Below are positions 1 to 8,588 of a DNA stretch of 13,007 bases, piece after piece. The DNA comes from Desulfurococcales archaeon. Its GTDB lineage: Archaea > Thermoproteota > Thermoprotei_A > Sulfolobales > Desulfurococcaceae. The stretch lies in assembly GCA_026985375.1 (NCBI GenBank), contig JALSQP010000069.1, positions 1 to 13,007 of the forward strand, given 5' to 3'. The notes under the pieces were generated by a model. The model worked only from the letters and a program-made list of their open reading frames with translations, had not been told where the DNA came from and searched no databases. Positions within the stretch are counted from its first letter, which is position 1. Every line of letters starts with the position of its first letter. A program made the position numbers and the translations under genes.

Positions 1-1634
1 ATTTGTCTTATCGCTTTTTCTGATTCTCCTACCCATTTGCTTAGGATTTCGGGTCCTCTTACTGCTATGAAGTTGGCGCCGCTCTCAGTAGCAACAGCCT
101 TAGCCAACAAAGTCTTACCAGTACCTGGTGGCCCGAACAACAGTATGCCTTTAGGCGGCTCTATACCCATTTCTTCGAACACTTTGGGGTTCTTCATAGG
201 CCATTCAACGGCTTCTCTTAATTGTTGCTTAACGTTCTCTAAGCCACCAATGTCGTCCCAGTGTACCTCGGGCACTTCTACATAGATCTCTCTGATCAGG
301 GTTGGTTGCACGTATTTGAGTGCTTCTAGGAAGTCGCTCATCTTAACCTTTAGGTTTCTCAGCTTATCGGGTGGTATCGACTGGCTAATATCGATCTTTC
401 CTTCTTTCATGAATCTTCTTAGTGCCGCTAGTGCTGCTTCTTTGACCAATGCTGCTAAGTCTGCTCCTGTGTATCCATGGGTCATCTCGGCTATCTTATT
501 GAGGTCAACGTCGTCGTCTAGTGGCATGTTCCTGGTATGTACGGCCAATATTTCTCTTCTAGCCCTCTTGTCGGGTGGCGGTATCTCGATTTCACGGTCG
601 AATCTACCTGGTCTTCTCAGCGCGGGGTCGAGAGCGTCCGGCCTGTTAGTTGCCCCTATAACGATTACTTTGCCACGCTCTTTTAGTCCGTCCATTAGTG
701 TTAGTAGCTGTGATACAACTCTCTTCTCTACTTCTCCCGTAACTTCTTCTCTCTTCGGTGCTATACTGTCTATTTCGTCGATAAAGATTATCGCTGGAGC
801 GTTCTCCTCGGCTTCCTTGAATATTTCTCTGAGCCTCTGCTCCGACTCGCCATAGAACTTACTCATTATCTCTGGTCCATTGATCACTATGAAATATGCC
901 CCTATCTCGTTCGCTAGGGCCTTCGCTAATAGTGTTTTACCAGTACCTGGTGGTCCGTACAGCAGTATGCCTTTAGGCGGCTCGATACCGAGATGTTTGA
1001 ATAACTCTGGGTGCTTGAGTGGTAGCTCTACTATTTCTCTTATTTTCTGCTTAGCCTCCTCGAGATCACCTATATCTTCCCATGTGACCTTGGGGATTCT
1101 CTTGGCTCTTTCAATCACTTCCTTCTGGACGGGCTCCTCCTTGATCTCTATCTCGGTGGAGTCAGTAACATAGACCCTATAGCTTGGCTGTGCCGATACG
1201 ACTACTAGCTTTATGGTCGCCCCAAATACCGGTATAATTATTTCTTCTCCACGGCTGATTGGCTTCCTTATGAGAAACTGTTTGACATATTCGACGAAGT
1301 CCGGTCCAAACCTTATCGGCTCAGTTGGTGCTAGCACGACCCTTGTGGCCGGTTCTACTCTGGTCTTTCTGACAGTTACTATGTCGCCTACACCAACACC
1401 TATTGCTGTTCTCATATAGCCGTCTATCCTAATGGCTTCTTTCCCTTCATCTTCTGGATATGCTGGCCATACTTGTGCAACAATACTTCCCTTAGGCCCT
1501 GTGATCTCAATGAAATCACCCGTTGATACGCCGAGCTTCTGCATAGTCCTTCTACTAATCCTGGCGATCTTTCTACCTACATCTCTCTGTCTCGCTTCCA
1601 TGACTCTTAGTCTTGCTTCTCTTTCCCCTGCCAT
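1..1634 (-). CDS. cdc48: Cdc48/VAT-family AAA+ ATPase, partial (C-terminus beyond the left edge)
   Basis: Archaeal Cdc48/VAT forms hexamers in the cytosol that use ATP to unfold proteins and feed them to the proteasome or remodel complexes. The 544 codons present show the N-terminal substrate domain (about residues 1-175, double-psi barrel part near 34-70), the D1 ATPase from about 183 (Walker A GPPGTGKT 227-234, Walker B acidic pair D286/E287, arginine fingers R344 and R347 in PGRFDR) and the start of D2 from about 455 (Walker A GPPGTGKT 501-508). The family is usually about 730-770 residues, so roughly 200 residues, including the D2 Walker B and the tail, lie outside the window. The ATG at 1634 is chosen because a strong GAGGTGATC site (1638-1646) precedes it by 3 bases, and the protein begins in family style (MAGERE). 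It is divergent from the KaiC-like gene. The two intact Walker A motifs and the N-domain make the family call secure. Confidence 0.96.
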   Translation of the reverse strand, partial: MAGEREARLRVMEARQRDVGRKIARISRRTMQKLGVSTGDFIEITGPKGSIVAQVWPAYPEDEGKEAIRIDGYMRTAIGVGVGDIVTVRKTRVEPATRVVLAPTEPIRFGPDFVEYVKQFLIRKPISRGEEIIIPVFGATIKLVVVSAQPSYRVYVTDSTEIEIKEEPVQKEVIERAKRIPKVTWEDIGDLEEAKQKIREIVELPLKHPELFKHLGIEPPKGILLYGPPGTGKTLLAKALANEIGAYFIVINGPEIMSKFYGESEQRLREIFKEAEENAPAIIFIDEIDSIAPKREEVTGEVEKRVVSQLLTLMDGLKERGKVIVIGATNRPDALDPALRRPGRFDREIEIPPPDKRARREILAVHTRNMPLDDDVDLNKIAEMTHGYTGADLAALVKEAALAALRRFMKEGKIDISQSIPPDKLRNLKVKMSDFLEALKYVQPTLIREIYVEVPEVHWDDIGGLENVKQQLREAVEWPMKNPKVFEEMGIEPPKGILLFGPPGTGKTLLAKAVATESGANFIAVRGPEILSKWVGESEKAIRQ

Positions 1635-1670
1635 TCTGATCACCTCACACGAAAACCTCCTTCTGTATTA

Positions 1671-1678
1671 TTTTATAG
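1671..1678 (-). promoter_or_regulatory. Probable TATA box of the cdc48 gene
   Basis: Read on the minus strand the sequence is CTATAAAA, followed by a purine-rich stretch and then the GAGGTGATC ribosome site at 1638-1646. Archaeal transcription usually starts about 25 bases after the box, which would put the start near 1648-1650 and give a short leader of about 15 bases that just includes the ribosome site. A second TATATAAAG-like match on the same strand at about 1710-1717 is an alternative with a longer leader. This rests on consensus and spacing only. Confidence 0.5.
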
Positions 1679-1775
1679 AACCGTTCCTATTATTGTAATA
1701 CTATACCTCTTTATATAATCTTGTCTCATAGTATGAAACATTATTATGATATTTGGAAAATGACTAAATAACACC

Positions 1776-1783
1776 TATAAAAG
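1776..1783 (+). promoter_or_regulatory. Probable TATA box of the KaiC-like gene
   Basis: TATAAAAG lies 73 bases before the ATG at 1857 and would start a transcript near 1805, with a leader of about 50 bases. A second candidate, TATATAAT at 1804-1811, would start a transcript near 1832 with a leader of about 25 bases. The sequence alone cannot decide between them; both could be used. The ribosome site GGGTGAG at 1847-1853, 3 bases before the ATG, fits either leader. Confidence 0.45.
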
Positions 1784-1856
1784 TATAATATGTGCGAGAG
1801 AAGTATATAATTGATTAAAAGTATAAGGTAAAGACGTAAAAAATCAGGGTGAGACC

Positions 1857-2612
1857 ATGGTCGAAAGAGTCAAGACAGGCATACCGGGATTCGACGAGAT
1901 AGTGTATGGGGGAATACCAAAGCGCAACGTTGTACTGCTTAGCGGCGGACCCGGGACTGGCAAGACGATATTCGGACAGCAATATTTATGGAATGGATTA
2001 CAAATGGGCGAACCCGGAGTTTACGTTGCATTAGAGGAACACCCAGTACAGGTAAGAATAAATATGCGCCAGTTCGGATGGGATATTAGATCTTATGAGC
2101 AACAAGGATATTTCGCCATTGTGGACGCATTTACGGGAGGAATAGGAGAAGCTGCAAAAAGGGAGAAATACGTTGTAAGAGACCCCACAGACGTTGGTGA
2201 ACTAATAGATGTGCTCAAGGCAGCAATACGCGATGCAGGAGCTATGAGAGTAGTAATTGATTCAGTTTCAACACTATACCTGACTAAGCCAAGCGTGGCT
2301 AGAAGCGTAGTATTACTACTTAAGAGAGTATTATCGGGTCTAGGAACAACATCCATACTAATATCGCAGGTCAGCGTCACAGAAAGAGGATTCGGAGGTC
2401 CCGGAGTAGAGCATGCTGCAGATGGTATAGTAAGGCTTGATCTCAACGAGTTCAACGGAGAACTAATGCGAAGTATCATAGTATGGAAAATGAGAGGCAC
2501 TAAGCATAGTATGAAGAGGCATCCATTCGAGATAACCGATAAGGGTATAATAATATATCATAACAAGGTATTGAGAATACGTGGTGCATCAATAGTATTT
2601 GAACAAATATAA
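1857..2612 (+). CDS. Single-domain KaiC/RAD55-like ATPase
   Basis: A 251-residue RecA-fold ATPase of the archaeal KaiC/GvpD/RAD55 group. The opening [16 protein letters not shown] is the standard KaiC N-terminus. Walker A GGPGTGKT is at 30-37, the catalytic glutamate pair EE at 60-61, Walker B RVVIDS at 131-136 with D135, and the basic WKMRGTKHS segment at 210-218, which in KaiC-fold proteins lies at the subunit interface and contacts nucleotide. Only one KaiC domain is present, unlike the two-domain cyanobacterial clock protein, so no clock function should be read into it. Members in archaea are mostly uncharacterised; some act in signalling or regulation. The ATG at 1857 follows GGGTGAG by 3 bases, and the KaiC domain begins at once, so there is no room for an N-terminal extension. 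It is transcribed away from cdc48 and lies 103 bases before reverse gyrase, which has its own candidate promoter. Family call firm, biological role unknown. Confidence 0.93.
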   Translation: MVERVKTGIPGFDEIVYGGIPKRNVVLLSGGPGTGKTIFGQQYLWNGLQMGEPGVYVALEEHPVQVRINMRQFGWDIRSYEQQGYFAIVDAFTGGIGEAAKREKYVVRDPTDVGELIDVLKAAIRDAGAMRVVIDSVSTLYLTKPSVARSVVLLLKRVLSGLGTTSILISQVSVTERGFGGPGVEHAADGIVRLDLNEFNGELMRSIIVWKMRGTKHSMKRHPFEITDKGIIIYHNKVLRIRGASIVFEQI

Positions 2613-2666
2613 TAATGTATTACTTGTTGCTTAGAATCCATGAGCCCACAATTATAAGAAGCTATC

Positions 2667-2676
2667 TTTTTATATC
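2667..2676 (+). promoter_or_regulatory. Probable promoter of the reverse gyrase operon
   Basis: TTTTTATATC lies in the 103-base gap after the KaiC-like gene, 40-49 bases before the reverse gyrase ATG. Transcription would begin near 2698, leaving a leader of about 18 bases that contains the weak ribosome site AGGTTGA (2702-2708). The T-run at its left end (2667-2671) could also act as an oligo-T terminator for the KaiC-like transcript; archaeal terminators are often no more than this. A second AT-rich match at about 2692-2703 is too near the ATG to be the TATA box of this start. Confidence 0.42.
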
Positions 2677-2715
2677 GTTCGTTTACGCCTAGATATTTTA
2701 TAGGTTGACCATAAA

Positions 2716-5700
2716 ATGATGAACCCGATGAGAGTTCATGGCTACTATAGATATTCCTGTCCTAATTGCGAAGGCGTAAATAATGATATGAGATTAGTTT
2801 ATAAGGCTCCATGTCAGAAATGTCTTCCTTCACAAGTATTTGCTAAGATAAAGAGAGAGGTAGTCGATAAGGATTATTCATATATTATCAAAACATATTA
2901 TGAAAACGTTTTCGAGCCCAAAGGTCTAAAGAAATTACATATATTTAATGAAAAAGTACAGGAATTTGAAGAGTTCTTTAAGAAAGCAACAGGAGGCTAT
3001 AGATTCTGGAGTGCACAACGCACGTGGGCTAAGAGAGTATTAAAGGGTAAATCCTTCAGCATAATTGCGCCAACAGGTATGGGCAAAACAATGTTTGCAC
3101 TCGCAACAGCACTTTACCTAGCAAAGAAAAATATTCATTCTCATAGAGCCAGCCGCTTGGACAGGCCGAAATGCTACCTAGTATTTCCTACAACACCACT
3201 ACTTCTCCAAGCAGAGAAGCGTCTAAAGATACTGGCCAACAATGCTGGTATTAAATTATGTAGTGACGAAGAAGATGATCCGAAGTGTCTGAAGATAATA
3301 ACATTCCATGGCAAGATCTCAAGAAAGAAGAAAGAAGAATACATGGACGCTATCAGGAGAGGAGATTTTGATATCCTCCTCTCAACCAATATGTTCATGC
3401 ACAAGAACTACAAGGAACTAATAGACAAACGGTATTCATTTATAGCACTGGATGATGTGGATGCAATACTAAGAAGTGGTAAAGCTATAAAAATACTGTT
3501 CTACATTCTCGGAGTCTTCGATGAAGAGATCCAGAAGGCTCTCGAATACATCCGTTTAAGGCAACGGCTTGCCTTTCCATTAAAAGAGGATGAAAGAGAA
3601 AAACTAGAAAGACGCCTAAAAGAGCTAGAACGAGTTGTTGAGAAGACACGAAAGAAGATCAAGACGATAATCCTCGTATCTAGTGCTACAGGGAAGCCTA
3701 GAGGGATCTATCCAAAACTCTTCAAAGTACTCCTAGGTTTCGAAGCAGGTAGCAGGCCTGAAGCCATAAGAAACATAGTGGACACCTACACGGAAATCAC
3801 TGGTTCGGTGGATGAAGAGGTAGCTAATATTGTACGAAGACTTGGCGATGGAGGACTAGTTTACGTACCTATTGAACGAGGTATCGAGTATGCCGAACAC
3901 CTAGCGGAGCTATTAAGGCAGAACGGGGTCAAGGCTGAGGCGTTTCATGCCAAAAAAGCGGTCAAGCTACTCGATCAATTCGCTAATGGTGAAATAGACG
4001 TACTTGTCGGTGTAGCCACTTATTATGGAGTAATGGTTCGCGGAATAGATCTACCCTGGAGAGTCAAATACGCTGTATTCGTCGGCGTTCCACGCCACAA
4101 ATTCAGTACAAGGCTCGAGAATCCACGACCCATCGATATAATCAGAGTACTTTCAATACTCAGAGAAGTCCTTGATGGCGAAGAGAAACAAAAAATAGAG
4201 ATAATGATCGGTAGGATATCTAATAGGCTCAGAAGACTAAGCCAAGCAACATTGCGTATGCTCTCTGAGGAATTCCAAAAATATCTGAACGGAGAAAGCG
4301 TTGAGCAAACCCCGCTTTTAAGAATGCTGATAGATGCATTAACTTATGCTAGGAAATTATTATCTGATCCAGAAATTCAGCACAAGCTAATGCAGTTGCC
4401 CGATATAGCCCTAGTAACAGAAGATGACAAGACCTACATACTCATCCCCGACATAGCGACATACATACAGGCAAGCGGGCGTACTTCGAGGCTCTATCCA
4501 GGAGGCATTACAAGGGGGCTCTCAATTATACTGGTTGACGACAAGAGGCTCCTAAACGGACTAGTTAAGAGGATGAGATGGTTATTTGAGGACTTCATTA
4601 TTAAGGAGCTCAATGAGATCGATCTTGATAAGTTAATGGAGGAGATCAATGAAGAACGTAAGAAAGTCAAGAAGATCCTAGAGGGAGTAATCAAAGAATA
4701 TAAGACAGCAGAGATATCAAAATCAGCTCTCCTAATAGTTGAGTCTCCTAATAAGGCCAGAACAATAGCTAATTTCTTCGGTAAACCGTCGACTAGAGTT
4801 CTAGATAATGGAATGGTAGTATATGACGTAACAACCGGAGACTACATCCTAACAATAGTTGCAAGCATAGGACACGTATATGATCTTGTGGTCGATGAAG
4901 GATTCAGGAATTATGGTGTCCTGAAAATAAACAATTACTTTGTTCCTGTATACACAGATATCAAAAGATGCAATAAGTGTGGCTACCAGTTTACTAATGA
5001 AGAAAATAAATGTCCTCGCTGTGGCTCAAGAGATATCTCTAGAAAGATAGATATTGTGAATACCTTAAGAGAGCTAGCGAATGAAGTAGACATAGTATTC
5101 ATAGGGACGGATCCAGACACTGAGGGAGAAAAAATAGGATGGGATCTAAAAGTATTGCTCGAACCATACACGAACACCATAAAGAGGATAGAGTTCCACG
5201 AGATAACGCGTAAAGCAATACTCAACGCGATAAGAAATCCACGTGACTTTGACCTAAGGCTAATAGAGGCGCAGATTGTCAGGAGAATAGAGGATCGTTG
5301 GCTTGGCTTCGCATTATCTGAAAAGCTATGGTATGATTTCTGGCCATTCTACTGTAATCGCTTCATAATTCCTAAACTGTTTGATGCTATACGGAGAGGC
5401 AAGAGAATACAGCTTATCAATTGTTGCGAGACCATTAACAGGAACCTAAGCGCAGGTAGAGTACAGACACCAGTCCTCGGATACATTATTGAACGATACG
5501 AACAGAGCAGGAACCCGAGAAAATACGGGTTACTCAAATACATAGGCTATATCGAAGAACTATCGCTGATGTTCGAACTGGTACAAGAAGAAATAGAAAA
5601 ACTCGGCCTAGAAACACCCAAAGATCTGATTGGTAGAAAAGCTGTCATTAAAGACGCGGGCGAAGAAGTAATAGATGTTAACCCATTACCGCCATTCACT

Positions 5701-6621
5701 ACTGATACACTACTCGAGGAAGCAAGCCGTGTACTAGGTCTTCCAGCGACTAGGGCAATGGAGATTGCACAAGATCTGTTCGAACTGGGTCTGATAACTT
5801 ATCATAGAACAGACAGTATACGTGTAAGCGATGCAGGTATAAATGTTGCGCGCCAATACCTGGAGGAAAAATACGGTGACAAGTATAAGGAGTACTTCAA
5901 ACCCAGAACGTGGGGTGCTGGTGGAGCTCATGAGGCAATAAGGCCGACAAGGCCTATCGACCCCGATAGACTTGTACAACTAATTAAAGAAGGGGCCATT
6001 ATACTTGCCAAGCCCCTCACACGCCAGCACATCGCTGTTTATAGGCTAATCTTTGAAAGATTCATAGCTAGCCAAATGATCCCTGCCAAACTAAAACTGC
6101 AACGGATCGAGCTGATACTAGACCAGATATCAAAGACTCTGGAACGCTATGTAGAAATCGTTGAGAAAGGATTCCTAGAAATCTATAACGTATTAAGGGT
6201 AGAGAGTCGGATCAAGCCTGGAGAATACATTATAAGTGATGCCAGGGAATTAAAGCCTCCGCTCGCAAAATATCATGACGTCATAAAATGGATGAAAGAA
6301 AAAGGAATTGGAAGACCGAGCACGTATGCCAAGATAATACAGACCCTCATTGATAGAAAATACGTTAAGATTACTAGCAAGGTCAAGGCGTTAATACCGA
6401 CTGAGAGAGGAATAATGGTCTATGAATTCCTGACAAAGTATTTTGGCGATGTAGTAAGCGTTGATACCACGAGAAGCCTCGAGGATAGGATGAAGCAGAT
6501 TGAGGAAGGAAAAGTTGAGTATCAAGCAGTACTCGGGCAACTATACGATGAAGTATTAAACAAAGTAATAAATAGGGATAGCGGCGAACTGCGTAGAGAG
6601 GTGTGCCCACAATCAGGATAG
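2716..6621 (+). CDS. rgy: Reverse gyrase (helicase-topoisomerase fusion)
   Basis: Reverse gyrase introduces positive supercoils into DNA using ATP and is the hallmark enzyme of hyperthermophiles. The 1301 residues hold, in order: an N-terminal zinc finger (C15, C18, C33, C36); helicase lobe 1 with Walker A APTGMGKT 118-125, motif II DDVD 246-249 and SSAT 322-325; a charged, probably coiled-coil helical insert at about 275-315; helicase lobe 2 with the latch region and motif VI QASGRTSR 585-592; then a type IA topoisomerase with Toprim VESPNKA 675-681 and DPDTE 799-803, a second zinc finger (C752, C755, C766, C769), the catalytic tyrosine Y1029 in LITYHRTDS, and AHEAIRPT 1071-1078. All catalytic residues are present and there is no intein. 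ATG codons occur at residues 1, 2 and 5; the first has the better spacing (7 bases) to AGGTTGA. The 3' end overlaps the next gene by 19 bases. Many crenarchaea carry two reverse gyrases; which paralogue this is cannot be told here. Confidence 0.98.
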   Translation: MMNPMRVHGYYRYSCPNCEGVNNDMRLVYKAPCQKCLPSQVFAKIKREVVDKDYSYIIKTYYENVFEPKGLKKLHIFNEKVQEFEEFFKKATGGYRFWSAQRTWAKRVLKGKSFSIIAPTGMGKTMFALATALYLAKKNIHSHRASRLDRPKCYLVFPTTPLLLQAEKRLKILANNAGIKLCSDEEDDPKCLKIITFHGKISRKKKEEYMDAIRRGDFDILLSTNMFMHKNYKELIDKRYSFIALDDVDAILRSGKAIKILFYILGVFDEEIQKALEYIRLRQRLAFPLKEDEREKLERRLKELERVVEKTRKKIKTIILVSSATGKPRGIYPKLFKVLLGFEAGSRPEAIRNIVDTYTEITGSVDEEVANIVRRLGDGGLVYVPIERGIEYAEHLAELLRQNGVKAEAFHAKKAVKLLDQFANGEIDVLVGVATYYGVMVRGIDLPWRVKYAVFVGVPRHKFSTRLENPRPIDIIRVLSILREVLDGEEKQKIEIMIGRISNRLRRLSQATLRMLSEEFQKYLNGESVEQTPLLRMLIDALTYARKLLSDPEIQHKLMQLPDIALVTEDDKTYILIPDIATYIQASGRTSRLYPGGITRGLSIILVDDKRLLNGLVKRMRWLFEDFIIKELNEIDLDKLMEEINEERKKVKKILEGVIKEYKTAEISKSALLIVESPNKARTIANFFGKPSTRVLDNGMVVYDVTTGDYILTIVASIGHVYDLVVDEGFRNYGVLKINNYFVPVYTDIKRCNKCGYQFTNEENKCPRCGSRDISRKIDIVNTLRELANEVDIVFIGTDPDTEGEKIGWDLKVLLEPYTNTIKRIEFHEITRKAILNAIRNPRDFDLRLIEAQIVRRIEDRWLGFALSEKLWYDFWPFYCNRFIIPKLFDAIRRGKRIQLINCCETINRNLSAGRVQTPVLGYIIERYEQSRNPRKYGLLKYIGYIEELSLMFELVQEEIEKLGLETPKDLIGRKAVIKDAGEEVIDVNPLPPFTTDTLLEEASRVLGLPATRAMEIAQDLFELGLITYHRTDSIRVSDAGINVARQYLEEKYGDKYKEYFKPRTWGAGGAHEAIRPTRPIDPDRLVQLIKEGAIILAKPLTRQHIAVYRLIFERFIASQMIPAKLKLQRIELILDQISKTLERYVEIVEKGFLEIYNVLRVESRIKPGEYIISDARELKPPLAKYHDVIKWMKEKGIGRPSTYAKIIQTLIDRKYVKITSKVKALIPTERGIMVYEFLTKYFGDVVSVDTTRSLEDRMKQIEEGKVEYQAVLGQLYDEVLNKVINRDSGELRREVCPQSG

Positions 6622-7469
6622 AAATAGTAGGCGAGGCTGAAGACTATGGTAAAAATGCTGTTGCTGTTGTTCATCTAAATATTTTTGAATACGCCAAGAA
6701 ACACAATCTAGATCACGCCAAGAACATACTGTTGTTTGCACGTGAGCAGGATGTTAGGACAATCATACTACCTTATATGCAGCCTTATGGCCCTGTAATT
6801 GATGAGGCGCCTATAAGCAATAGACGTATGATAAGGAAATACGCATTATCCGTAAACGATCCTTATATATTGACTCTTAACATGATTGCCCGTAACTATG
6901 GGTTAAACATTGTTGTGGCCGGAATATTAGAAAGAGCTGGCTCAAAAATATATATATCGTCAATAATGATCTCACCATATACTCAATTATCAATGATCAG
7001 ACACCGTAAAATCATAATTAAAGATCATGAAAAAAAGCTAGGGATAAGCCCTGGCAAATCAATAGCTCCACTAAAAGTCAGAGATACTATAATTGCCAGT
7101 ATTCTTGACGATGAATTCTATGTGCCAGAAATGATTAGACTTCTACTTCTCGAGAACTCCTCATTTCTACTCTACGGATATAGTCAGAGCAGCCCTCCAA
7201 GAAACTTGACTAACCTTGTCCGGACCTACTCATATGTTTTCTCAGTACCAATAATTGTTCCTGGCTCAATAATTCATTATAGAAACAAAGTGTTACATGT
7301 CACTCCAACAATAGTAACGGATTCGGAGGGAAACATAATATACAAGTATGTTGGGGAGGAACAGAAGATCATAATATTACCCGAGCACCTATTTGCGGAT
7401 CCAGTATCATCGAATGTGGAAATGCATACGTTAAAATTAATTGCTAGGAAGTATAGAACCATTCTTTGA
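6603..7469 (+). CDS. Nitrilase-fold protein lacking catalytic residues (pseudoenzyme)
   Basis: This 288-residue protein follows the carbon-nitrogen hydrolase (nitrilase) fold along its whole length: the helix ending in TIILP-Y (53-58), ARNYGLNIVVAG (96-107), the RHRK strand with K136, the spaced SPGK (149-152), SILDDEFYVPEMIRLL (166-181) and a C-terminal TDSEGNIIYKY strand pair (239-249). In active members the triad is Glu (in LPE), Lys (in RK) and Cys (in ICxD). Here the Glu position is Tyr58, Lys136 is kept, and the Cys position is Leu168; the protein contains no cysteine at all. Hydrolysis is therefore unlikely, and a structural, regulatory or binding role is inferred. The GTG at 6603 is taken because no other in-frame start exists before residue 44; its GAGAGGTG runs into the start codon, so translation probably depends on ribosomes ending on rgy, which it overlaps by 19 bases. 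Fold assignment is by motif pattern only, not a database match. Confidence 0.75.
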   Translation: MPTIRIEIVGEAEDYGKNAVAVVHLNIFEYAKKHNLDHAKNILLFAREQDVRTIILPYMQPYGPVIDEAPISNRRMIRKYALSVNDPYILTLNMIARNYGLNIVVAGILERAGSKIYISSIMISPYTQLSMIRHRKIIIKDHEKKLGISPGKSIAPLKVRDTIIASILDDEFYVPEMIRLLLLENSSFLLYGYSQSSPPRNLTNLVRTYSYVFSVPIIVPGSIIHYRNKVLHVTPTIVTDSEGNIIYKYVGEEQKIIILPEHLFADPVSSNVEMHTLKLIARKYRTIL

Positions 7470-7482
7470 CAAGTCGCGCCTT

Positions 7483-7487
7483 GGAGG
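7483..7487 (+). promoter_or_regulatory. Ribosome binding site that fixes the start of the 120-residue gene
   Basis: GGAGG lies 8 bases before the ATG at 7496 and only 2 before another in-frame ATG at 7490. The upstream TTG at 7466, which would overlap the previous stop, has no such site. The spacing favours 7496, with 7490 as the alternative. Confidence 0.55.
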
Positions 7488-7495
7488 AGATGCAA

Positions 7496-7858
7496 ATGGT
7501 TTTAGAACAAAAAGTTATACCATTAAAGACTAAGACGCTCAACGATCTCATACGGTTAGCCGCTGCAACAGCAGGCCCTCAAGGAATGACGTATATATTG
7601 AAGTTTCATGATGAGAAAGGACGACTGGTTCTGGGCGTTCTAGGAGTCTTCAGGGACTATTACAAATACTATGGTGTACCTATGTTCTACTACTATGTGG
7701 TCGACGATAGCATTAGGGAGAATGTGGAGGACTCAAACTATATAATTGTGTCTACTGGTGAAGAAAGAATAGAATTCTCGAAGCATCCCAAGCCTGGTCT
7801 CTCTATACCGTTAATATATTTGGCATCTAAGCCTGTCTTCATACCAGAGCTGGATTGA
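7496..7858 (+). CDS. Conserved-looking protein of unknown function, third gene of the rgy operon
   Basis: I do not recognise this 120-residue protein. It begins with a helix-like segment (about residues 15-28, LNDLIRLAAATAG), then strand-like stretches around MTYILKF and RLVLGVLGVF, an unusual aromatic block at 54-71 (DYYKYYGVPMFYYYVVDD, eight Tyr or Phe), and a Pro-rich hydrophobic end (SIPLIYLASKPVFIPEL). There is no signal peptide, no transmembrane helix, no cysteine and no metal or nucleotide motif. It looks like a small soluble alpha/beta domain. It lies 26 bases after the nitrilase-fold gene with its own GGAGG site, so it is probably cotranscribed with reverse gyrase and that gene. It ends only 4 bases before the convergent methyltransferase-like gene. 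Codon usage resembles its neighbours, and the strong ribosome site supports it as real. Confidence 0.72.
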   Translation: MVLEQKVIPLKTKTLNDLIRLAAATAGPQGMTYILKFHDEKGRLVLGVLGVFRDYYKYYGVPMFYYYVVDDSIRENVEDSNYIIVSTGEERIEFSKHPKPGLSIPLIYLASKPVFIPELD

Positions 7859-7862
7859 GGTC

Positions 7863-8588
7863 TTAGTGTTTCTTCCCCCTAATGATCCTAACTGGTATTC
7901 CGGGTGGGGTTATCGTCTCTAATTTCTTGAACCCTATCTTTTCCATAGTCCTATAAATATGTCTGATGTATTCTGGGTTTTTCCCCGCAAATACTGAGAT
8001 GGTTCCCCCATAGTCCAACAACTTATATAGTGTATTGAGGAACACGTAGGAGTATAGCTTCCTATTTTTCTTCGGATTCGGTCCGCCATCATGGACTATG
8101 TGTTTGTATTTCTCCTTGTTTTTAAGCAAGATTTGGGTCACTATAGTGGCATCGTTTAAGAAAATAAATGTGTTTTTGTTTTCCAGAGATTCTGCAAAGT
8201 ATTGGTAGGGATTTCTATATAGTGCTATCCCGAGTATTATGGGATCTACTTCAATGCTATGTATAACCGTGTTTTTGTTCATATATCTTATGCAATAATG
8301 TGTTCTCCCAAGTCCTGTTCCTATTTCAAGGATTTGATCTGCATAGAGGGCAGCCTCGGCCCATGCTATGTGGCACCCTAACGTGATTACACGATAGTCG
8401 TCCTTCCCAGGTTTTCCCAGGTATCCTAGTCCTCCAGTTATTTTGTTGATGTACTCATCTATGTCTTGCTGACTGATACTGAGAATTTCTCTCCTATAAG
8501 CGGCTTGCGCGGTCCTCCTGGCAATATAATCTGCTCTTCTGTAATTTCGGAGTAAGAGATGGGCAAGTGTACAAAAAGGTGGTTGCAT
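7863..8588 (-). CDS. SAM-dependent methyltransferase-like protein coupled to aIF5A
   Basis: A 241-residue Rossmann-type protein. SAM motif I is ILEIGTGLGRT (86-96), the acidic residue after strand 2 is in EVD (113-115), and strand 4 ends in HDGGP (166-170), followed by LYSYVFLNTLYKLLDYGG and a final GFKKLE helix-strand. This order resembles the predicted archaeal methyltransferases of COG2521, where strand 4 usually reads HDPPR; here GGP replaces PPR, so either the substrate differs or catalysis is changed. Substrate unknown; a polyamine aminopropyltransferase-like fold is a weaker alternative. The N-terminal 80 residues are a helical, basic region (NYRRADYIARR). Its ATG overlaps the aIF5A stop as TAATG, so translation is coupled, and the pair is probably one transcript from the aIF5A promoter. 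It is convergent with the rgy operon. The methyltransferase fold is confident, the subfamily moderate. Confidence 0.82.
   Translation of the reverse strand: MQPPFCTLAHLLLRNYRRADYIARRTAQAAYRREILSISQQDIDEYINKITGGLGYLGKPGKDDYRVITLGCHIAWAEAALYADQILEIGTGLGRTHYCIRYMNKNTVIHSIEVDPIILGIALYRNPYQYFAESLENKNTFIFLNDATIVTQILLKNKEKYKHIVHDGGPNPKKNRKLYSYVFLNTLYKLLDYGGTISVFAGKNPEYIRHIYRTMEKIGFKKLETITPPGIPVRIIRGKKH

Noticed and set aside
37..1698. A chain of plus-strand ORFs of 68-179 codons across the left end.
   Set aside because: They are antisense shadows of the Cdc48 gene; the minus strand carries two intact Walker A motifs and an unbroken frame.
2093..2500. A 135-codon minus-strand ORF opposite the KaiC-like gene.
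   Set aside because: It is Ser/Thr/Leu-rich antisense text with no ribosome site, and the plus strand has clear KaiC motifs.
2714..2722. A box-C-like ATGATGA at the reverse gyrase start, suggesting a C/D box sRNA.
   Set aside because: It is formed by the two adjacent ATG codons; I found no paired D box (CTGA) at a proper distance and no flanking stem.
4500..6621. A possible intein in the topoisomerase half of reverse gyrase, as in some euryarchaea.
   Set aside because: The motifs around Y1029 and Toprim are contiguous and there are no splicing or endonuclease motifs.
7466..7495. A TTG start at 7466 overlapping the stop of the previous gene.
   Set aside because: It lacks a ribosome site, while GGAGG at 7483-7487 is well placed for the ATG at 7496.
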